Below are positions 58,024 to 64,000 of a stretch of DNA of 64,000 bases, piece after piece (the first letter of the stretch is position 1; the number at the start of each line of letters is the position of its first letter). The notes under the pieces were generated by a model. That model made no database searches and had not been told where the DNA came from. It worked only from the letters and a program-made list of their open reading frames with translations. The translations under genes were made by a program, and so were the position numbers. Source of the DNA: Reticulascus tulasneorum (lineage: Eukaryota > Ascomycota > Sordariomycetes > Glomerellales > Reticulascaceae); the NCBI GenBank assembly GCA_001557505.1, contig LSAX01000004.1, positions 1,860,001 to 1,924,000 of the forward strand, written 5' to 3'.

Positions 58024-60178
58024 TTATATCCAGTCAGCCCTGTCGGAGTTGTTTCGCGTGCGGTCCTTCGCCTCTGAGGATTTCGCCGGGGATGCTTGGG
58101 AGTTTGTCACCGGGGTATTAAAGCCGACACCTTTGGGACTTGTGATTTTCGTCCGTGTGGGGCTCGCTGGATTATACACCGTTGGGCTCAGCGTCAGTTG
58201 CTTCTCCTCTTCGACAGCTTGAGCAGTTGGCGCGTTCCTTTTTGGGACTGGGGGCAAGGTCTTCATTCGGGCATCCTTCACAGCATCTCTGGACGCCTCA
58301 TCCGACGCCTCCTCGTAGTTAGTGTCGACGGCAACCAACGGACTTGGGCGTTTGGAAGCTCCAGGTGACCTCTCGTTGGGGCATCCCAGGTTGTGTATCT
58401 TGGGTGGCTCCTGGAAGTACCGAGAATTGAGAGGTGGCATGTCGTCCACATTCGACAGCCGGAGTCCAATCTGCACAGTCGCCGACGAGGCCATCGACGA
58501 ATCACGTCTGTGTCGAATGTTGCCACCAGCATGTATGGATGGTGGAGGTTGGAGTGTTTGTTCGTTGCTCTCTTCAATCATCTTTGAGGTAGGAGAGTAT
58601 GTGGTGGAAGGAAGAAGGGTTACAGACTTCGTCCCGTTATCTGTTGGAAAGAGGGAATAGGACCCTTTCCGGGCATGAGCTTTGGGGTTTGGAGAGGCCG
58701 ACATTTGCGCGGGCTCTGGTGCTCTGAGAGCACTGGTCGTCGCGTATACTGCGTTGGACCGTAGAGGATTTGGGTTTTCGTAGGTTGGGGAGTTTTCAGG
58801 GCTCTCAATTCGCTTTTCTTCGTCCTTCTCGCGAACCAGGCTCTCGACGCTGTCTACTCTCTGCAGAGATCGAGAGCCTGAGACTAGCTGCATATTATTG
58901 CTGCTATTGCCGCTGCTGTAGTCATAGTGGTTCGGTGCCCAAACTCGAATGCCGCGCTTGAGCTTCTGTCGTTCCGACTCCCACTTACTTCGGGGTCCAA
59001 TAGTCGATAACGTGTTAGATCGAAGAAACAAATGGAGGCCGCCAGTCATCAATCCTGAAACGTTTGCTACTACCGAGGCAATCATTGACAGGGTGAGGGC
59101 TTGATTGTTGGTGGATCGCTGATCCGTAAATGCGAGCGTAAAGAAGAAGGGGATGAGTAGAATCTACAGGAGGTTAGATCGGATTCTCCCCAAGTATGCC
59201 ATAAGATGAACTTACAGTAGAGATAGCTGCGACAGCCAAATAGTACACCATCCTCGAGGCAGCGACTCGCTCCGTGCTATCGATCTTGGAGTAATTGTGT
59301 AGCCTCCAGAATAGGACGATGGGGGATATAAGTAAGACGGCGGATATTACGGTGAGAACCACGAAGCACCCGTCTTTCCATCTCTGGACGAAGAAGAACA
59401 AGGACGCAAAGCAGAAATTGCCTGGTCGAATAAAATGTGTGACGAGATATGTGACGAGAAGCAGCGTGCCGATGATTGCGAGGCAGATTGTGACGTTCCA
59501 CTTGCTGCGGATTGGGAACGGGCGCCGCTGCAATGCTCTGATGAGTACTTCCAGAGCGAAGACCAGCTGGATGTAAGGCACGATGAATACCGCTGGAGTT
59601 CTGTTAGCAATGATCTGTTGCCGAATTCCTCGCTCCAAAGTCTTGACATACCAGGAAGCATCATCTGGGAGGTTAGAGTGCAACCCAGAGTTAGAAGACG
59701 GTCTAAGCCAGTCGACTGTGCCACGGCGAAAACAACTCCTTGTACAACGATACCGACAGACAGAATCAAGGGAAACGTCTCGGCTGGTCCTACGAACGTG
59801 AAGCCAGATCTCCTGCGCCTGGTCAGTGACACCCAGTGTTATCGACGACTTCACGACCTACCTGAACTTGAACTTGGGGTTGTTTCTCTTGGCTGTGTTG
59901 TAGGCATCCCAGAGTATTCCGACCGCCGTTGCGAAGGCAGCTATCACATTGAAGACTGCGAGGATGATCGTCGATGTCCGTATTGATTTGGCCGCCGCAA
60001 ATCTGAACTCGTTGATGACCGCCGATGTCGAGTTTCTTTGAAATCTGAAGTTTCCTGACCCGCCTCCTCCTGAACCACCACCACCGTTGCCGCCGCCGCC
60101 GCTGCCAAATCCGTTGTTTGGCTCATCGGCTCGTGCCCACAAGTCGCTCGGGGGATCCAACCAGCCCCAATTGTCCAT
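58024..60178 (-). CDS. Seven-transmembrane receptor-like protein with long cytosolic tail
   Basis: Integral membrane protein with GPCR-like layout; ligand and G-protein coupling unknown. Four exons (60178-59862, 59818-59652, 59592-59216, 59163-58024) give 666 residues. A Gly-rich N-terminus (residues 23-43) and the possible glycosylation site RNST precede seven hydrophobic helices: about 69-91 (IILAVFNVIAAFATAVGILW), then segments containing FPLILSVGIVVQGVVFAV, FIVPYIQLVFALEVLI, VTICLAIIGTLLLVTYLV, FVVLTVISAVLLISPIVLF, MVYYLAVAAISTILLIPFFF and IASVVANVSGLMTGGLHLF. A polar tail of about 320 residues with many Ser/Pro/Arg sites follows. I recall such fungal proteins being labelled 'family C-like GPCR', but no binding domain supports class C here. 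Intron 1 is only 43 bp. Confidence 0.87.
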
Positions 60179-63100
60179 CTCGTCGATATGATTACCTGGC
60201 CGATGGTCGAAGAGATGAGCGTAGGCGTCAAGCCTTAGCAGAGCCAGATATTTAGTTCGCCGTCCGAACCATCTATTTCACAGACCTAACAAGACGTCTC
60301 TGTTGCGAGGGTGGTGAAAGGGAAAGGAATGGAGGAGAAAGAGTGTGGGATGGGATGAGAAGAGAGAAGAGTGAATGGGAAGCCCGGTTCGAAGTGTGGA
60401 GGATGGCAGACGTCGCAGTGGCCACGGACCAGACGAAACAGACCCTGAACAGGTGCTAGGCAAAGTTGGGAGCTACGAATAGAAACGAGGACGGCAGAAG
60501 CAGCCAGTCAGGAGCGTGGAACCGGGCCCAAGCTGGACTGGGACGCTTTCCAGAATGTGTGGTAATTGCGAAAGGACTGCATGAAAGAGACAGAGAGATG
60601 GATGGGCACAACAGCCTGGTAGAGGCAGTGGGCTAGAGGGTCCCCGCGCGGGCCAGATCAGGTCCGGATTACTAGCCAAACCACCAGATGGGGGGGGGGC
60701 CCAAGACTAAGGATGGCAAGGGTCTTCGTCGCAATAACGAGAGATGGTAAGCGGAGAAGCAGACATGGGGGAAAGACGGGTTGTCCACCAGCACGGTGGA
60801 GGGGTTGCACGGCCCACAATTATGAGGCCGTCCTCGAAATACTCTGGTCTGGTTCTCTTGATGTGCATGCTGCTGGAGCATGAGAACGACCGCGTACCGC
60901 AAAGATGCTGCGCATGCCCGGCACGCGAGGTGGCCAAACCCTGGCAGCTTCTTGTCACTGAGCACCATTCTTGGCCCGTCAGGTACCCGTATGATCTCTG
61001 CCGGAATCTGGGTGTGGGCCAGCAGGTCTGCTGGGGGGGTGGTCTGGTGCGTGCAGCAGAGACACGAGCAGGAGAAGAAGAGGCATTGTCACAGCGATCC
61101 GGCACAAGTGATAGACCAAGCACCCAAGGAAAAAGGATGGTGAAGCATTGAAGGTGGCGATGGGGTTGAAGCAGTGATGTAACAAGTGCGAGTTTCGTCG
61201 TTCCCCAAACCCCTGGATATGAGGTCGAACGTGGGTTGATTTTGAGCCCCAAGGCGGGCACGCTAACCCAATATGGTTTAGCGGCGCCCTGCCCCCGACG
61301 TGCATCAAACAGCCGCAGGGGTCCACCCTGACACGGCAAAAGGGACTGCCGGGACTCTTATTCAGGCTCCATCACTCTTTCTAAACGACATCCTAGTCTG
61401 TGTGCGTTCATAGTCGCGAGATGTCTCATCGAACCGTTGGAATGCCTAACCGTCGAGCATCGGCCATCTTGGGGCGAGAACCTGGCGGGATTAGCCGCAA
61501 TGGAAAATGATGAACTTTGCATCCAAGCAGACTCATGCGCACTTCACGGCAAAAGACCGTCGGCCAAAGACAGCCTCTTGCCATCATGCCGTCTCTTCGC
61601 GAAGAGACTCCAAGCAGGAAGAGATTGGAGCACATATCACAACTTCTACGTATTGACCAACTCGCATTTGTCCATGGACAGCGGACTCTCGCTAGACATC
61701 GCTATTTGATCGGCCAATTCTCTACTAGGTCCTCCAGACACGGACATTTCACTGACTGAAATTGGGGGTTGGGCACTTCAGATGACAGCATTGAGATGAA
61801 TTGACAGGGTCCGATCACCGGGGTTGACTGTGGTTGCCGTAATCCTCCTTGCCAGATGAACAAATCCAGACGTAATTAGAGGCAGCCCAGTAGACATTCA
61901 CGACTTTCTAGTTCGTCTGGTCCAGTGCAGAGGCATGGTTGTGAAGCGTGAGTTGTATCACACCAGCCCAAGTGCCTGAATCAGGGCAGCAACGGGAAGC
62001 TGCGACAAGGGTAGATAGGCTTTGTAACCCTAGTGAAGTGCGAACGGACTCTTACCCTCTCCACATTCTTCATCATTGTGCTCATCGCCTGTCATCTGGT
62101 GTGCTGGGTTGCTCGGGGAGTGTGATGCGCAGCAATCACTCGCTTATCGTGAGTGATGGGCGGATTTGAGGGGGGCATCGCGAATCCAGCGCTCATTCAA
62201 CAGCGTTCTACAAGAAATGCTTCAACACGAGCGCCATCGAGTTCATGCGGAGCTGACAGTGTCAATGATTGCAAGGTCGCTATGCGCGGCAATCGTCCAA
62301 AGGTTGGGTAGGGTGGGGGAGCAAGTCCCGTCAGTTTCCTGACCCTCAATTACCTGGAAGCTCTCTTTCCGACTGAAAGATAAGATATGGTTTGAGGGAG
62401 CGGCACGTAGCACAAAGCGTCAAAGACAAGTTCAGAAGCCTTGCTTTGTGAGACAGAGTCTCGGCTGAACAGAGAATGTGGCCCATCCCGAAAGCGGGCC
62501 AATCCCAGCGACCCCTCCACTTGTTCACGATGACGGACTCGACCCTACAGATATTGCACCCGGGTGATCCATTACCAAGTGTGCGGCCGGGTCTTTACCC
62601 CCAACTCCCCAGTCTAGAATGCTCATCCTGGTGAAGGTCTCTCAGGATACTGGGCAGTCCGAAATGATGAGGGTTCTCAAGGCAAGCCAACTCCCTGGAG
62701 GCGTGCGCTATGTCAATTTGTCATTCCATCTCTTGCTTGGACAACCATGCGAAGTCATGGTTTTTTGGTCCTCGCCGTCGATCACACTGAGAGCTCGACT
62801 GTCTTGCCCAGGTACGAGGCAGATCATTCGCTGGCTCTTACAATTGCTGAGTATAACGAGCATCACTGAGCCAGTCTTCCCCGGACTTTCCTTGGGATGA
62901 GCATATGTGGCCTAGTCAGAACCTATATTGGGCATAGCTTGAAACCGCCCTTGCAAGTGACAGCAGCTGCCGCTCTTCGCGGCCGATAACGTTGAGCAGC
63001 AGTGACCTGTTAGAATGCGAGCTCTGCCCCTTGTTGGCCCCTTGTGTATGCAGCTCCCATCTCGGCTATCTCCCCTACTCGTATCTCCCCAGAAAGCACT

Positions 63101-64000
63101 CAGACTCAGCGAATCAAATAATTATGACTTGTCTGTTTAAACCGCTAGCCCTGAAGGCAGCCTGGCTTGTACTCAGCTTGGAAAACAAGAAAAGATGACC
63201 AAGATGCTGGCCACGGTTTTCTTGGAATATAGACCTTGTCCACAGCCATCCCTTTGTTTTCTGATGCAAGCCACATATCCGTCTGATAACACTGCCAGCT
63301 TAATGGTGGAACTGCCTAGCAGGTTTGTTTGTTTCATCCCTTGCTGTCTGTGAGCCACATGAGCGGGGGTAATCGCAGACATAATTAGAGCCAGGTCACA
63401 TGATGAAGCGGCCACCAGCTTCATGATATCAGTGTTAATTAATGTATGAGTAGAATCTGCCTCAGCCAGAACATCAAACGTGGAAGAACCAATGCGACGG
63501 TTGATCTCTGGCTCTAATTGAACAGCTTAGTGAAGAACTCAGCTTGAAGAGAGAGACTTGCGGGACAGGAATACAACACAGTACAGAACAGAACCTCTCC
63601 GGTTCTCTCTAGCTGAATCACAGGGCACTGAGATTGGGATCTTCGTAATATGCCAGGTATTATGTTGGAAACCTTCTTGTAGATGATTTCCGTGGTTCTG
63701 ACTCACATATCTCCTCCATGACTAAACTTGAATGCTTGAGGTTCGCCGTTATGGACCTAAATGCCGGGTTCTGCTGCGAGTCGGCTCATTACTATTCACC
63801 TTAGGATAGTGAATACCACCATTGAAGAAGCTAAATCTTGCTTACAGTCTATGTCTAGATATGGCACTCAAGTTCTCTGATCAAGGTTGGCCTTTGGTAA
63901 AATGGGGGTTTTTTTTTCAGGGCCATATAGAAGTCAGGGAAGGTGATGCAGCTCGGAATGCAATTTACTCCATAATAGTTATATCTATGGAGAAGCATCT
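60179..64000. other. Gene-poor right end of the window
   Basis: The first few hundred bases should hold the promoter of the 7-TM gene. Beyond that I see no gene: the longest frame (60707-61339, minus, 210 codons) overlaps plus-strand frames and has no domain. Sequence after about 62.5 kb is AT-richer than the rest. The gene-free stretch may continue past the window. Confidence 0.45.

Noticed and set aside
60707..61339. 210-codon minus-strand frame
   Set aside because: No domain and plus-strand frames overlap it; composition is that of unconstrained DNA.

Overview
The window looks like nuclear DNA from a filamentous ascomycete (Pezizomycotina, probably Sordariomycetes). The genes are split by short introns of about 43-150 bp, most with CTAAC/CTGAC-like branch sites. 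The proteins are typical of these fungi: a VIB-1/XprG-type Ndt80 factor, a DUF2011 protein, a PPPDE-thioredoxin-PUL fusion and a Gda1 Golgi nucleotidase. I found no bacterial operons, tRNA or rRNA genes, CRISPR arrays or intact transposons.

Layout. 1-13.8 kb is gene-dense: an EamA/SLC35F-type transporter (cut by the left edge), Rab7/Ypt7, a Mg-chelatase-like AAA protein without a P-loop, Golgi GDPase Gda1, a PPPDE-Trx-PUL protein, a short kinesin-3-like motor, and a ketohexokinase-like pfkB kinase. 13.8-26.8 kb is a 13 kb stretch without a recognisable gene, rich in microsatellites, G or C runs and GGTACC/TACGTA-type motifs. 26.8-43.5 kb holds an unidentified 380-residue fungal protein, the pre-rRNA nuclease subunit Las1, glyoxalase II, a degenerate EF-hand protein, an eIF4E-family protein, a DUF2011 protein, and the VIB-1-type factor. 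43.5-53.7 kb is a second gene-poor stretch of 10 kb, lying directly upstream of the VIB-1-type gene. 53.7-60.2 kb holds an RWD/RING-IBR-RING E3 ligase, dolichyl-diphosphate phosphatase Cax4, and a 7-TM receptor-like protein. 60.2-64 kb has no gene I could support.

Functions. Several genes serve the secretory and endomembrane system: Ypt7 (vacuole fusion), Gda1 (GDP removal after Golgi mannosylation), Cax4 (dolichol recycling for N-glycosylation), the kinesin and the transporter. Others act in RNA and translation (Las1, eIF4E), ubiquitin turnover (RBR ligase, PPPDE-PUL) and metabolism (glyoxalase II, pfkB kinase). They are neighbours, not a cluster for one pathway. I rebuilt exon structures by hand from splice signals, reading-frame phase and family resemblance. 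Two introns appear to use GC donors.

I found no convincing new multi-gene system. The items most worth following are the two long gene-poor regions upstream of the VIB-1-type gene and the 26.8 kb gene, an overlapping upstream ORF at the VIB-1 start, and a few unusual domain compositions.
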